Source: Ascidia mentula (taxonomy: Eukaryota > Chordata > Ascidiacea > Phlebobranchia > Ascidiidae). From it: a stretch of DNA of 64,000 bases. Shown piece by piece: positions 22,232 through 36,820 of this stretch. Position 1 is the stretch's first letter. Each line of letters opens with the position of its first letter. The DNA lies in contig OX387197.1 in NCBI GenBank assembly GCA_947561715.1, positions 21,044,266-21,108,265 of the forward strand. Reading direction: 5' to 3'. A program made the position numbers and the translations under genes. Under the pieces are notes generated by a model. The model saw nothing but the letters and a program-made list of their open reading frames with translations, searched no databases and had not been told where the DNA came from.

Positions 22232-23749
22232 AAGGGTCAACGGCCTGCTGACCTGAAGCGGACAGAAAGAAAAACTTGTGCTGTTAATGCTCAACTGGGT
22301 CTAGCAATTCGTGCCACTGGAATCAGTGTAATAACTACGCAAGTGTTTCTCAGCTACCTTGACCTGCCCTCACCCAGTGCCAGCGCAATTGTTGAATTGA
22401 CCAGAAATGCCTCTGTACACTTTGAGCTGGTGAATGAAAGCAATAGGCAAGCATTGCGCAATGATTGCATCCGAAGAAATGAACAATGTGGTCTTCCAGT
22501 TGAGCACCCAATCAATCTACAGTCTGACTGTCGCTACAATTTGCGCCAAGGCACAGGCAAGGCACACCTGGGTCAAGCAGCAAGCCAAATTGTGGGAATA
22601 GCAGCAGAAAATAGCAGTCCCGCCAAGGATGTTCTGGCTGTTTCAACCATGACAAGAAAGTCCAGGAACCCACGTTACATGAAGTCAAGGCAATTACTTT
22701 TTGATGAACATTTGCCAATTGGCAACTTGGAATGGGACATCGGGCGTGAGTTGGGAGCCATTCTTTCCTGTCACAACTTGCAAGTTGGAGAAATTACCAC
22801 TGATACCAACAGCAAGCTATTCGATGGGCTTTCTACATCACTCCACCAAAACCAAGACCCTGTTCAAAGGCACTGCATTGTACACAGGGCAAGATCTCTC
22901 TATCGTGCAGTTCGAAAAATCAATTTCAAACAGCTCTTCCCAGAGAAGGACCATCAACCCAAAGTGAAGAATCACCACACCAAGAAGCTGGCTGAGGAAA
23001 AACAAACTCACCCAATGGCAGAATACGCTGGTTGTGTCAAGCAATATGACACAGACTATTCGGACATCAGCAGAAAGATGAAGGCGATTGTGAATGCTGC
23101 CATTAATTGCTTCCATGGAAATCACACAGGCTGCAAGGTCCACTCCTATGTTTGCAGAAGAAAAAAACCGCAAACATGGGTTTTCTGCAAGGCACATGGG
23201 ATTGAAGATGACCCAAGAAGATCAGCTAAGATGGAAAAAAGAAGTCAGCAAGTTTTTCACCACAGCAAATGTCTCCAGGATGAGGCCTGGACTTGACACG
23301 AGCAAATGTGAAAGTGTCAACTCAACCTTCAGCTATGTCAAGGGTAGGACATACTACTCCACCTGCAGTGTAGTACTTATCAGTAAACTAAACAGCTTTT
23401 CATTTACATTTTCTTCTATGTTTCACAGGGTTCTAGAGAAATTCAAGATAATTGGATATTGAACGTTGTTGGTTCTTAAACAACATATATACATTTTTTG
23501 ACATTCTGTGGGAATCTAGCATTCTATGGAAAATCAGCTAGCATGCAACGACTTTATCTTCCACTGAACCTGTTTATGCAGCAATGCCATGCGAATGGTA
23601 CTCATGGAACACAGACAAAACGCAAGGAACTTTGTAATGGACATAAAGTAGCGGTGCTAACAGCATTTGACAGAACATACAACAATGTCAGAAGCGGTGT
23701 CCGACAGTCTTTGCCAAAAACATCAATTAAACCAGAATGCGGACTGTAA
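22232..23749 (+). pseudogene. Mutator-like transposase remnant, unit 6
   Basis: 317-residue frame 22343-23296 with Ala87. Other-frame pieces at 23094-23462 and 23498-23749. Confidence 0.65.
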
Positions 23750-23831
23750 AGCAATTTCCGCAAGCTAACCCCAAGAAGAGAAGAAAACATTACTACTACT
23801 AAACAACCATTTGTGGTGTAATGCAAGGTCA

Positions 23832-23863
<32 letters not shown>

Positions 23864-25584
23864 GACAGACCAGATTTCTTTGATATTGCAAACGTAGCAT
23901 CACATTTTGTCACAACATTTACACCTCTCAACTCCCATCGGGTTGCATTCATGAAACTGAGAATCTCGTATGGGTCATAATATCATGATGCAAGGGCGGA
24001 CTGTCACAAAACTAAACTATTAGAAAAGGTGAAAGCTAGAAACCCTTTCCACTTCGCTCAGCGAGCTATCTGACTTATCTACATTCCGTGGACGTGAATC
24101 GCAAGACATGTCATTTGTATAACTTTCCTAATATTTTACCGCGCCAAATCATTTCAACATGTTACCTGTTCCACCTCAGATTCCACTCTTTCACGATATT
24201 AGCAAAACACCATTATTTTCCACGTAATCTTTCACCCTTGACAATCATTCTTTGGGATTTAATTTTGGTTTTACTTTTGTTTACAATTTTTTTTATTTCC
24301 AGTACACTATGTGACAAAATGTTTGAGGTTTCGAATTTTGTTGTAAATTTGTTTACTTTTTGTTGTAAACAAGCTTGACTAAAGCACGCCACAAACATGA
24401 GGTGTGAGGAACAATTGTTGACAACGTGGATAATGCTTTTCACAAATACGTACATACATTGTTAGTTTACCTTGAGAATTCGGCTTACGAGAGGCGAGAG
24501 GGTCTCCACATTGTTAGGAATTTCCCTTCTTGCACACCTCTTTAATGGTGAGCTGTTCTCATTGGCGTCGGGTATTTTCTTTATTGTTGGGGTGGGAAGC
24601 CACCAACCATCCTCTACACAATTCATGAAGAATTGGATGTCTTGTAATTGTCTTGGGGCCCCACCGGGGCTGTTTGTACACCCCCTAGGACTGACAATTT
24701 AGCAGTTAGCCTTTGCAAAACCCCCCAATGTGCTGTCTTAATGCAGCTGTAATCAATTTTTTTTCTGTTCAGCAATAGTAGTCCCCCTTCATGAGTCATC
24801 AGACCCGGCAATTGTTTTTGGCAAACAAGAGAAACTGTAACCAGGTGCACAATAACAAATGACTTCTGAAACTCGATTTTTGGGATTTAATTGAGAGATG
24901 CGGCCTTAAGGGCAGTTCTTGTATAAAAGCGAGATGCATGTCTCGGTTTGCAAAATACGCAATAGTCGCTACAACTTTTAATTTTCTTTTCCTAAGAAAT
25001 TACCATAAATAATTTTTTATTGCAACAGCAGTCCTGTTTAATGTTATGCTCGTGGTTACGTAAAATTTGCATGTACATTGCACCAACTTCTGCAAACTAG
25101 TAATGTACGAGGATTTTTGTAAATTTATTTGAGATTGCTGGGTGTTTGAACACCTTCCAACAACGTTACGGTTCCGTATTTTTTAAAATAAGGCGCCTTT
25201 CCTTATTAAAATAAAACTGCTTTGTCGCGCCTCCTTCCAATGACTTCACATTCGCCTCAGCAAAAAGGGATGGCGATTTCTTGTCTTAGCTAGTTTTGCA
25301 ATTTAAATATTAAGTAGAAGCTGAAAATATCATGAATATGTTTGTCGTAGGTGTACCTTATAGGCCTACAGACTAGTTAAAGAACAATGCGCCTTTTTTG
25401 TTAACTGTTGGCAGACATTATATTGTAGCAACAAATATATAGAAAAAATAAAATTAGGTGTGTTTTCCTAAAATACGTTTCAGTGTATGTTGTAAGTTAT
25501 AATTAAGTAAAAAATGAATGATAAAATTAAGTTAGCAAAATCAAAGATTTTAAACCGCACCAAAACACATGGAAGTTGTAAGTC

Positions 25585-25848
25585 ATGGAAGGGGGCAAAA
25601 CAGGTGCTGGATATGGGGAAATACAATTTGCAGGAAAAAAGTTTGGCGTGCACCGTCTAGCTTACATGATTTTTGTTGAGGGAACTCTGAAACCTTTGCC
25701 AAAGTTCCTTGACGTGAGCCACCGCTGCCACAAAAGCTTGTGCGTCAAACCAGGACATCTAAGTCTTGAACCGAGGCGCATAAATATGTCTCGACGACGG
25801 TGCCGGATCCACGGCACTTGCAGTGGGCATGGTAGCTACCATGTGTAA
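25585..25848 (+). CDS. His-Me finger nuclease domain protein, unit 6
   Basis: Majority sequence with His58. Confidence 0.78.
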   Translation: MEGGKTGAGYGEIQFAGKKFGVHRLAYMIFVEGTLKPLPKFLDVSHRCHKSLCVKPGHLSLEPRRINMSRRRCRIHGTCSGHGSYHV

Positions 25849-26550
25849 CGTTTATGCTGTGACGTAGTGTTCACATTTACGTAATTTTCCATTAGGTAAT
25901 GCAGAGTGACTTGCAGTTTTGTACCGCCCAGATAAATACCACAGTTCTCGGAACTGCCCAAGGAGAATTGATCGTAATCACATAATGACAGTATCGTAGC
26001 TCACGCGGCGGCATTCTTACACTGTTTTGATTGTCTATAAATCTTTGGTTTCTGTGGCCCGAATTCATTCCACATCGTGGAATCGCTACTCTGCGCTGGG
26101 CTTCTGCCTAGTGTGTAGTTTCACCATTCCATTCTATATTTTTAGCGTAGAATCGCCGTCTGTTGCAGCCCACCATTGCATGCCTGCTGGGAACCAAAAA
26201 ATGACAAATGTGTTTATACCCGTCCTGTCATTTGTGGTGCTTGCCGAACACTTGCAAGGAGTACACTGCCTGTTGATGAAGCCTTAAAAGAAAGCAATAA
26301 ATAGTAAAGGTGGTGCGCGAACATATATATATTTTAGTATATATATATATTTATTGTATATTATCTTGCCAGTGAAATAAAGTGTTTACAACTGCAGGAG
26401 GTTCAATTACTTTTTTGGCCTTGAATAACAGTACATGCAGGCAAGCAAGCACAAAATTATGTGTGCAGAAGTGTTGCCATGGCAATATGTGTTAAGATGC
26501 AAAGGAAAAAGCAGCAATTCTGGGAATATTGGAAGTGCTAATAGCCATGA

Positions 26551-28068
26551 AAGGGTCAACGGCCTGCTGACCTGAAGCGGACAGAAAGAAAAACTTGTGC
26601 TGTTAATGCTCAACTGGGTCTAGCAATTCGTGCCACTGGAATCAGTGTAATAACTACGCAAGTGTTTCTCAGCTACCTTGACCTGCCCTCACCCAGTGCC
26701 AGCGCAATTGTTGAATTGACCAGAAATGCCTCTGTACACTTTGAGCTGGTGAATGAAAGCAATAGGCAAGCATTGCGCAATGATTGCATCCGAAGAAATG
26801 AACAATGTGGTCTTCCAGTTGAGCACCCAATCAATCTACAGTCTGACTGTCGCTACAATTTGCGCCAAGGCACAGGCAAGGCACACCTGGGTCAAGCAGC
26901 AAGCCAAATTGTGGGAATAGCAGCAGAAAATAGCAGTCCCGCCAAGGATGTTCTGGCTGTTTCAACCATGACAAGAAAGTCCAGGAACCCACGTTACATG
27001 AAGTCAAGGCAATTACTTTTTGATGAACATTTGCCAATTGGCAACTTGGAATGGGACATCGGGCGTGAGTTGGGAGCCATTCTTTCCTGTCACAACTTGC
27101 AAGTTGGAGAAATTACCACTGATACCAACAGCAAGCTATTCGATGGGCTTTCTACATCACTCCACCAAAACCAAGACCCTGTTCAAAGGCACTGCATTGT
27201 ACACAGGGCAAGATCTCTCTATCGTGCAGTTCGAAAAATCAATTTCAAACAGCTCTTCCCAGAGAAGGACCATCAACCCAAAGTGAAGAATCACCACACC
27301 AAGAAGCTGGCTGAGGAAAAACAAACTCACCCAATGGCAGAATACGCTGGTTGTGTCAAGCAATATGACACAGACTATTCGGACATCAGCAGAAAGATGA
27401 AGGCGATTGTGAATGCTGCCATTAATTGCTTCCATGGAAATCACACAGGCTGCAAGGTCCACTCCTATGTTTGCAGAAGAAAAAAACCGCAAACATGGGT
27501 TTTCTGCAAGGCACATGGGATTGAAGATGACCCAAGAAGATCAGCTAAGATGGAAAAAAGAAGTCAGCAAGTTTTTCACCACAGCAAATGTCTCCAGGAT
27601 GAGGCCTGGACTTGACACGAGCAAATGTGAAAGTGTCAACTCAACCTTCAGCTATGTCAAGGGTAGGACATACTACTCCACCTGCAGTGTAGTACTTATC
27701 AGTAAACTAAACAGCTTTTCATTTACATTTTCTTCTATGTTTCACAGGGTTCTAGAGAAATTCAAGATAATTGGATATTGAACGTTGTTGGTTCTTAAAC
27801 AACATATATACATTTTTTGACATTCTGTGGGAATCTAGCATTCTATGGAAAATCAGCTAGCATGCAACGACTTTATCTTCCACTGAACCTGTTTATGCAG
27901 CAATGCCATGCGAATGGTACTCATGGAACACAGACAAAACGCAAGGAACTTTGTAATGGACATAAAGTAGCGGTGCTAACAGCATTTGACAGAACATACA
28001 ACAATGTCAGAAGCGGTGTCCGACAGTCTTTGCCAAAAACATCAATTAAACCAGAATGCGGACTGTAA
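26551..28068 (+). pseudogene. Mutator-like transposase remnant, unit 7
   Basis: 317-residue frame 26662-27615 with Ala87. Other-frame pieces at 27413-27781 and 27817-28068. Confidence 0.65.
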
Positions 28069-28150
28069 AGCAATTTCCGCAAGCTAACCCCAAGAAGAGA
28101 AGAAAACATTACTACTACTAAACAACCATTTGTGGTGTAATGCAAGGTCA

Positions 28151-28183
<33 letters not shown>

Positions 28184-29903
28184 ACAGACCAGATTTCTTT
28201 GATATTGCAAACGTAGCATCACATTTTGTCACAACATTTACACCTCTCAACTCCCATCGGGTTGCATTCATGAAACTGAGAATCTCGTATGGGTCATAAT
28301 ATCATGATGCAAGGGCGGACTGTCACAAAACTAAACTATTAGAAAAGGTGAAAGCTAGAAACCCTTTCCACTTCGCTCAGCGAGCTATCTGACTTATCTA
28401 CATTCCGTGGACGTGAATCGCAAGACATGTCATTTGTATAACTTTCCTAATATTTTACCGCGCCAAATCATTTCAACATGTTACCTGTTCCACCTCAGAT
28501 TCCACTCTTTCACGATATTAGCAAAACACCATTATTTTCCACGTAATCTTTCACCCTTGACAATCATTCTTTGGGATTTAATTTTGGTTTTACTTTTGTT
28601 TACAATTTTTTTTATTTCCAGTACACTATGTGACAAAATGTTTGAGGTTTCGAATTTTGTTGTAAATTTGTTTACTTTTTGTTGTAAACAAGCTTGACTA
28701 AAGCACGCCACAAACATGAGGTGTGAGGAACAATTGTTGACAACGTGGATAATGCTTTTCACAAATACGTACATACATTGTTAGTTTACCTTGAGAATTC
28801 GGCTTACGAGAGGCGAGAGGGTCTCCACATTGTTAGGAATTTCCCTTCTTGCACACCTCTTTAATGGTGAGCTGTTCTCATTGGCGTCGGGTATTTTCTT
28901 TATTGTTGGGGTGGGAAGCCACCAACCATCCTCTACACAATTCATGAAGAATTGGATGTCTTGTAATTGTCTTGGGGCCCCACCGGGGCTGTTTGTACAC
29001 CCCCTAGGACTGACAATTTAGCAGTTAGCCTTTGCAAAACCCCCCAATGTGCTGTCTTAATGCAGCTGTAATCAATTTTTTTTCTGTTCAGCAATAGTAG
29101 TCCCCCTTCATGAGTCATCAGACCCGGCAATTGTTTTTGGCAAACAAGAGAAACTGTAACCAGGTGCACAATAACAAATGACTTCTGAAACTCGATTTTT
29201 GGGATTTAATTGAGAGATGCGGCCTTAAGGGCAGTTCTTGTATAAAAGCGAGATGCATGTCTCGGTTTGCAAAATACGCAATAGTCGCTACAACTTTTAA
29301 TTTTCTTTTCCTAAGAAATTACCATAAATAATTTTTTATTGCAACAGCAGTCCTGTTTAATGTTATGCTCGTGGTTACGTAAAATTTGCATGTACATTGC
29401 ACCAACTTCTGCAAACTAGTAATGTACGAGGATTTTTGTAAATTTATTTGAGATTGCTGGGTGTTTGAACACCTTCCAACAACGTTACGGTTCCGTATTT
29501 TTTAAAATAAGGCGCCTTTCCTTATTAAAATAAAACTGCTTTGTCGCGCCTCCTTCCAATGACTTCACATTCGCCTCAGCAAAAAGGGATGGCGATTTCT
29601 TGTCTTAGCTAGTTTTGCAATTTAAATATTAAGTAGAAGCTGAAAATATCATGAATATGTTTGTCGTAGGTGTACCTTATAGGCCTACAGACTAGTTAAA
29701 GAACAATGCGCCTTTTTTGTTAACTGTTGGCAGACATTATATTGTAGCAACAAATATATAGAAAAAATAAAATTAGGTGTGTTTTCCTAAAATACGTTTC
29801 AGTGTATGTTGTAAGTTATAATTAAGTAAAAAATGAATGATAAAATTAAGTTAGCAAAATCAAAGATTTTAAACCGCACCAAAACACATGGAAGTTGTAA
29901 GTC

Positions 29904-30167
29904 ATGGAAGGGGGCAAAACAGGTGCTGGATATGGGGAAATACAATTTGCAGGAAAAAAGTTTGGCGTGCACCGTCTAGCTTACATGATTTTTGTTGAGG
30001 GAACTCTGAAACCTTTGCCAAAGTTCCTTGACGTGAGCCACCGCTGCCACAAAAGCTTGTGCGTCAAACCAGGACATCTAAGTCTTGAACCGAGGCGCAT
30101 AAATATGTCTCGACGACGGTGCCGGATCCACGGCACTTGCAGTGGGCATGGTAGCTACCATGTGTAA
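29904..30167 (+). CDS. His-Me finger nuclease domain protein, unit 7
   Basis: Majority sequence with His58. Confidence 0.78.
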   Translation: MEGGKTGAGYGEIQFAGKKFGVHRLAYMIFVEGTLKPLPKFLDVSHRCHKSLCVKPGHLSLEPRRINMSRRRCRIHGTCSGHGSYHV

Positions 30168-30869
30168 CGTTTATGCTGTGACGTAGTGTTCACATTTACG
30201 TAATTTTCCATTAGGTAATGCAGAGTGACTTGCAGTTTTGTACCGCCCAGATAAATACCACAGTTCTCGGAACTGCCCAAGGAGAATTGATCGTAATCAC
30301 ATAATGACAGTATCGTAGCTCACGCGGCGGCATTCTTACACTGTTTTGATTGTCTATAAATCTTTGGTTTCTGTGGCCCGAATTCATTCCACATCGTGGA
30401 ATCGCTACTCTGCGCTGGGCTTCTGCCTAGTGTGTAGTTTCACCATTCCATTCTATATTTTTAGCGTAGAATCGCCGTCTGTTGCAGCCCACCATTGCAT
30501 GCCTGCTGGGAACCAAAAAATGACAAATGTGTTTATACCCGTCCTGTCATTTGTGGTGCTTGCCGAACACTTGCAAGGAGTACACTGCCTGTTGATGAAG
30601 CCTTAAAAGAAAGCAATAAATAGTAAAGGTGGTGCGCGAACATATATATATTTTAGTATATATATATATTTATTGTATATTATCTTGCCAGTGAAATAAA
30701 GTGTTTACAACTGCAGGAGGTTCAATTACTTTTTTGGCCTTGAATAACAGTACATGCAGGCAAGCAAGCACAAAATTATGTGTGCAGAAGTGTTGCCATG
30801 GCAATATGTGTTAAGATGCAAAGGAAAAAGCAGCAATTCTGGGAATATTGGAAGTGCTAATAGCCATGA

Positions 30870-32387
30870 AAGGGTCAACGGCCTGCTGACCTGAAGCGGA
30901 CAGAAAGAAAAACTTGTGCTGTTAATGCTCAACTGGGTCTAGCAATTCGTGCCACTGGAATCAGTGTAATAACTACGCAAGTGTTTCTCAGCTACCTTGA
31001 CCTGCCCTCACCCAGTGCCAGCGCAATTGTTGAATTGACCAGAAATGCCTCTGTACACTTTGAGCTGGTGAATGAAAGCAATAGGCAAGCATTGCGCAAT
31101 GATTGCATCCGAAGAAATGAACAATGTGGTCTTCCAGTTGAGCACCCAATCAATCTACAGTCTGACTGTCGCTACAATTTGCGCCAAGGCACAGGCAAGG
31201 CACACCTGGGTCAAGCAGCAAGCCAAATTGTGGGAATAGCAGCAGAAAATAGCAGTCCCGCCAAGGATGTTCTGGCTGTTTCAACCATGACAAGAAAGTC
31301 CAGGAACCCACGTTACATGAAGTCAAGGCAATTACTTTTTGATGAACATTTGCCAATTGGCAACTTGGAATGGGACATCGGGCGTGAGTTGGGAGCCATT
31401 CTTTCCTGTCACAACTTGCAAGTTGGAGAAATTACCACTGATACCAACAGCAAGCTATTCGATGGGCTTTCTACATCACTCCACCAAAACCAAGACCCTG
31501 TTCAAAGGCACTGCATTGTACACAGGGCAAGATCTCTCTATCGTGCAGTTCGAAAAATCAATTTCAAACAGCTCTTCCCAGAGAAGGACCATCAACCCAA
31601 AGTGAAGAATCACCACACCAAGAAGCTGGCTGAGGAAAAACAAACTCACCCAATGGCAGAATACGCTGGTTGTGTCAAGCAATATGACACAGACTATTCG
31701 GACATCAGCAGAAAGATGAAGGCGATTGTGAATGCTGCCATTAATTGCTTCCATGGAAATCACACAGGCTGCAAGGTCCACTCCTATGTTTGCAGAAGAA
31801 AAAAACCGCAAACATGGGTTTTCTGCAAGGCACATGGGATTGAAGATGACCCAAGAAGATCAGCTAAGATGGAAAAAAGAAGTCAGCAAGTTTTTCACCA
31901 CAGCAAATGTCTCCAGGATGAGGCCTGGACTTGACACGAGCAAATGTGAAAGTGTCAACTCAACCTTCAGCTATGTCAAGGGTAGGACATACTACTCCAC
32001 CTGCAGTGTAGTACTTATCAGTAAACTAAACAGCTTTTCATTTACATTTTCTTCTATGTTTCACAGGGTTCTAGAGAAATTCAAGATAATTGGATATTGA
32101 ACGTTGTTGGTTCTTAAACAACACATATACATTTTTTGACATTCTGTGGGAATCTAGCATTCTATGGAAAATCAGCTAGCATGCAACGACTTTATCTTCC
32201 ACTGAACCTGTTTATGCAGCAATGCCATGCGAATGGTACTCATGGAACACAGACAAAACGCAAGGAACTTTGTAATGGACATAAAGTAGCGGTGCTAACA
32301 GCATTTGACAGAACATACAACAATGTCAGAAGCGGTGTCCGACAGTCTTTGCCAAAAACATCAATTAAACCAGAATGCGGACTGTAA
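30870..32387 (+). pseudogene. Mutator-like transposase remnant, unit 8
   Basis: 317-residue frame 30981-31934 with Ala87. Other-frame pieces at 31732-32100 and 32136-32387. Confidence 0.65.
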
Positions 32388-32469
32388 AGCAATTTCCGCA
32401 AGCTAACCCCAAGAAGAGAAGAAAACATTACTACTACTAAACAACCATTTGTGGTGTAATGCAAGGTCA

Positions 32470-32502
<33 letters not shown>

Positions 32503-34222
32503 ACAGACCAGATTTCTTTGATATTGCAAACGTAGCATCACATTTTGTCACAACATTTACACCTCTCAACTCCCATCGGGTTGCATTCATGAAACTGAGA
32601 ATCTCGTATGGGTCATAATATCATGATGCAAGGGCGGACTGTCACAAAACTAAACTATTAGAAAAGGTGAAAGCTAGAAACCCTTTCCACTTCGCTCAGC
32701 GAGCTATCTGACTTATCTACATTCCGTGGACGTGAATCGCAAGACATGTCATTTGTATAACTTTCCTAATATTTTACCGCGCCAAATCATTTCAACATGT
32801 TACCTGTTCCACCTCAGATTCCACTCTTTCACGATATTAGCAAAACACCATTATTTTCCACGTAATCTTTCACCCTTGACAATCATTCTTTGGGATTTAA
32901 TTTTGGTTTTACTTTTGTTTACAATTTTTTTTATTTCCAGTACACTATGTGACAAAATGTTTGAGGTTTCGAATTTTGTTGTAAATTTGTTTACTTTTTG
33001 TTGTAAACAAGCTTGACTAAAGCACGCCACAAACATGAGGTGTGAGGAACAATTGTTGACAACGTGGATAATGCTTTTCACAAATACGTACATACATTGT
33101 TAGTTTACCTTGAGAATTCGGCTTACGAGAGGCGAGAGGGTCTCCACATTGTTAGGAATTTCCCTTCTTGCACACCTCTTTAATGGTGAGCTGTTCTCAT
33201 TGGCGTCGGGTATTTTCTTTATTGTTGGGGTGGGAAGCCACCAACCATCCTCTACACAATTCATGAAGAATTGGATGTCTTGTAATTGTCTTGGGGCCCC
33301 ACCGGGGCTGTTTGTACACCCCCTAGGACTGACAATTTAGCAGTTAGCCTTTGCAAAACCCCCCAATGTGCTGTCTTAATGCAGCTGTAATCAATTTTTT
33401 TTCTGTTCAGCAATAGTAGTCCCCCTTCATGAGTCATCAGACCCGGCAATTGTTTTTGGCAAACAAGAGAAACTGTAACCAGGTGCACAATAACAAATGA
33501 CTTCTGAAACTCGATTTTTGGGATTTAATTGAGAGATGCGGCCTTAAGGGCAGTTCTTGTATAAAAGCGAGATGCATGTCTCGGTTTGCAAAATACGCAA
33601 TAGTCGCTACAACTTTTAATTTTCTTTTCCTAAGAAATTACCATAAATAATTTTTTATTGCAACAGCAGTCCTGTTTAATGTTATGCTCGTGGTTACGTA
33701 AAATTTGCATGTACATTGCACCAACTTCTGCAAACTAGTAATGTACGAGGATTTTTGTAAATTTATTTGAGATTGCTGGGTGTTTGAACACCTTCCAACA
33801 ACGTTACGGTTCCGTATTTTTTAAAATAAGGCGCCTTTCCTTATTAAAATAAAACTGCTTTGTCGCGCCTCCTTCCAATGACTTCACATTCGCCTCAGCA
33901 AAAAGGGATGGCGATTTCTTGTCTTAGCTAGTTTTGCAATTTAAATATTAAGTAGAAGCTGAAAATATCATGAATATGTTTGTCGTAGGTGTACCTTATA
34001 GGCCTACAGACTAGTTAAAGAACAATGCGCCTTTTTTGTTAACTGTTGGCAGACATTATATTGTAGCAACAAATATATAGAAAAAATAAAATTAGGTGTG
34101 TTTTCCTAAAATACGTTTCAGTGTATGTTGTAAGTTATAATTAAGTAAAAAATGAATGATAAAATTAAGTTAGCAAAATCAAAGATTTTAAACCGCACCA
34201 AAACACATGGAAGTTGTAAGTC

Positions 34223-34486
34223 ATGGAAGGGGGCAAAACAGGTGCTGGATATGGGGAAATACAATTTGCAGGAAAAAAGTTTGGCGTGCACCGTCTAGCT
34301 TACATGATTTTTGTTGAGGGAACTCTGAAACCTTTGCCAAAGTTCCTTGACGTGAGCCACCGCTGCCACAAAAGCTTGTGCGTCAAACCAGGACATCTAA
34401 GTCTTGAACCGAGGCGCATAAATATGTCTCGACGACGGTGCCGGATCCACGGCACTTGCAGTGGGCATGGTAGCTACCATGTGTAA
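34223..34486 (+). CDS. His-Me finger nuclease domain protein, unit 8
   Basis: Majority sequence with His58. Confidence 0.78.
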   Translation: MEGGKTGAGYGEIQFAGKKFGVHRLAYMIFVEGTLKPLPKFLDVSHRCHKSLCVKPGHLSLEPRRINMSRRRCRIHGTCSGHGSYHV

Positions 34487-35188
34487 CGTTTATGCTGTGA
34501 CGTAGTGTTCACATTTACGTAATTTTCCATTAGGTAATGCAGAGTGACTTGCAGTTTTGTACCGCCCAGATAAATACCACAGTTCTCGGAACTGCCCAAG
34601 GAGAATTGATCGTAATCACATAATGACAGTATCGTAGCTCACGCGGCGGCATTCTTACACTGTTTTGATTGTCTATAAATCTTTGGTTTCTGTGGCCCGA
34701 ATTCATTCCACATCGTGGAATCGCTACTCTGCGCTGGGCTTCTGCCTAGTGTGTAGTTTCACCATTCCATTCTATATTTTTAGCGTAGAATCGCCGTCTG
34801 TTGCAGCCCACCATTGCATGCCTGCTGGGAACCAAAAAATGACAAATGTGTTTATACCCGTCCTGTCATTTGTGGTGCTTGCCGAACACTTGCAAGGAGT
34901 ACACTGCCTGTTGATGAAGCCTTAAAAGAAAGCAATAAATAGTAAAGGTGGTGCGCGAACATATATATATTTTAGTATATATATATATTTATTGTATATT
35001 ATCTTGCCAGTGAAATAAAGTGTTTACAACTGCAGGAGGTTCAATTACTTTTTTGGCCTTGAATAACAGTACATGCAGGCAAGCAAGCACAAAATTATGT
35101 GTGCAGAAGTGTTGCCATGGCAATATGTGTTAAGATGCAAAGGAAAAAGCAGCAATTCTGGGAATATTGGAAGTGCTAATAGCCATGA

Positions 35189-36706
35189 AAGGGTCAACGG
35201 CCTGCTGACCTGAAGCGGACAGAAAGAAAAACTTGTGCTGTTAATGCTCAACTGGGTCTAGCAATTCGTGCCACTGGAATCAGTGTAATAACTACGCAAG
35301 TGTTTCTCAGCTACCTTGACCTGCCCTCACCCAGTGCCAGCGCAATTGTTGAATTGACCAGAAATGCCTCTGTACACTTTGAGCTGGTGAATGAAAGCAA
35401 TAGGCAAGCATTGCGCAATGATTGCATCCGAAGAAATGAACAATGTGGTCTTCCAGTTGAGCACCCAATCAATCTACAGTCTGACTGTCGCTACAATTTG
35501 CGCCAAGGCACAGGCAAGGCACACCTGGGTCAAGCAGCAAGCCAAATTGTGGGAATAGCAGCAGAAAATAGCAGTCCCGCCAAGGATGTTCTGGCTGTTT
35601 CAACCATGACAAGAAAGTCCAGGAACCCACGTTACATGAAGTCAAGGCAATTACTTTTTGATGAACATTTGCCAATTGGCAACTTGGAATGGGACATCGG
35701 GCGTGAGTTGGGAGCCATTCTTTCCTGTCACAACTTGCAAGTTGGAGAAATTACCACTGATACCAACAGCAAGCTATTCGATGGGCTTTCTACATCACTC
35801 CACCAAAACCAAGACCCTGTTCAAAGGCACTGCATTGTACACAGGGCAAGATCTCTCTATCGTGCAGTTCGAAAAATCAATTTCAAACAGCTCTTCCCAG
35901 AGAAGGACCATCAACCCAAAGTGAAGAATCACCACACCAAGAAGCTGGCTGAGGAAAAACAAACTCACCCAATGGCAGAATACGCTGGTTGTGTCAAGCA
36001 ATATGACACAGACTATTCGGACATCAGCAGAAAGATGAAGGCGATTGTGAATGCTGCCATTAATTGCTTCCATGGAAATCACACAGGCTGCAAGGTCCAC
36101 TCCTATGTTTGCAGAAGAAAAAAACCGCAAACATGGGTTTTCTGCAAGGCACATGGGATTGAAGATGACCCAAGAAGATCAGCTAAGATGGAAAAAAGAA
36201 GTCAGCAAGTTTTTCACCACAGCAAATGTCTCCAGGATGAGGCCTGGACTTGACACGAGCAAATGTGAAAGTGTCAACTCAACCTTCAGCTATGTCAAGG
36301 GTAGGACATACTACTCCACCTGCAGTGTAGTACTTATCAGTAAACTAAACAGCTTTTCATTTACATTTTCTTCTATGTTTCACAGGGTTCTAGAGAAATT
36401 CAAGATAATTGGATATTGAACGTTGTTGGTTCTTAAACAACATATATACATTTTTTGACATTCTGTGGGAATCTAGCATTCTATGGAAAATCAGCTAGCA
36501 TGCAACGACTTTATCTTCCACTGAACCTGTTTATGCAGCAATGCCATGCGAATGGTACTCATGGAACACAGACAAAACGCAAGGAACTTTGTAATGGACA
36601 TAAAGTAGCGGTGCTAACAGCATTTGACAGAACATACAACAATGTCAGAAGCGGTGTCCGACAGTCTTTGCCAAAAACATCAATTAAACCAGAATGCGGA
36701 CTGTAA
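35189..36706 (+). pseudogene. Mutator-like transposase remnant, unit 9
   Basis: 317-residue frame 35300-36253 with Ala87. Other-frame pieces at 36051-36419 and 36455-36706. Confidence 0.65.
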
Positions 36707-36788
36707 AGCAATTTCCGCAAGCTAACCCCAAGAAGAGAAGAAAACATTACTACTACTAAACAACCATTTGTGGTGTAATGCAAGGTCA

Positions 36789-36820
<32 letters not shown>

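Larger units (their letters stand above)
21619..25937 (+). repeat. Megasatellite unit 6 (type C)
   Basis: 4,319 bp with the same markers as unit 3, including (CT)9(AT)7 at 23832-23863. Confidence 0.97.
25938..30256 (+). repeat. Megasatellite unit 7 (type D)
   Basis: 4,319 bp, same markers as unit 4, (CT)10(AT)6. Together with units 5 and 6 it repeats the order of units 2-4. Confidence 0.97.
30257..34575 (+). repeat. Megasatellite unit 8 (type D)
   Basis: 4,319 bp, (CT)10(AT)6. It carries a private T-to-C change at 32124, in the short tract between the second and third transposase pieces. Confidence 0.97.
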
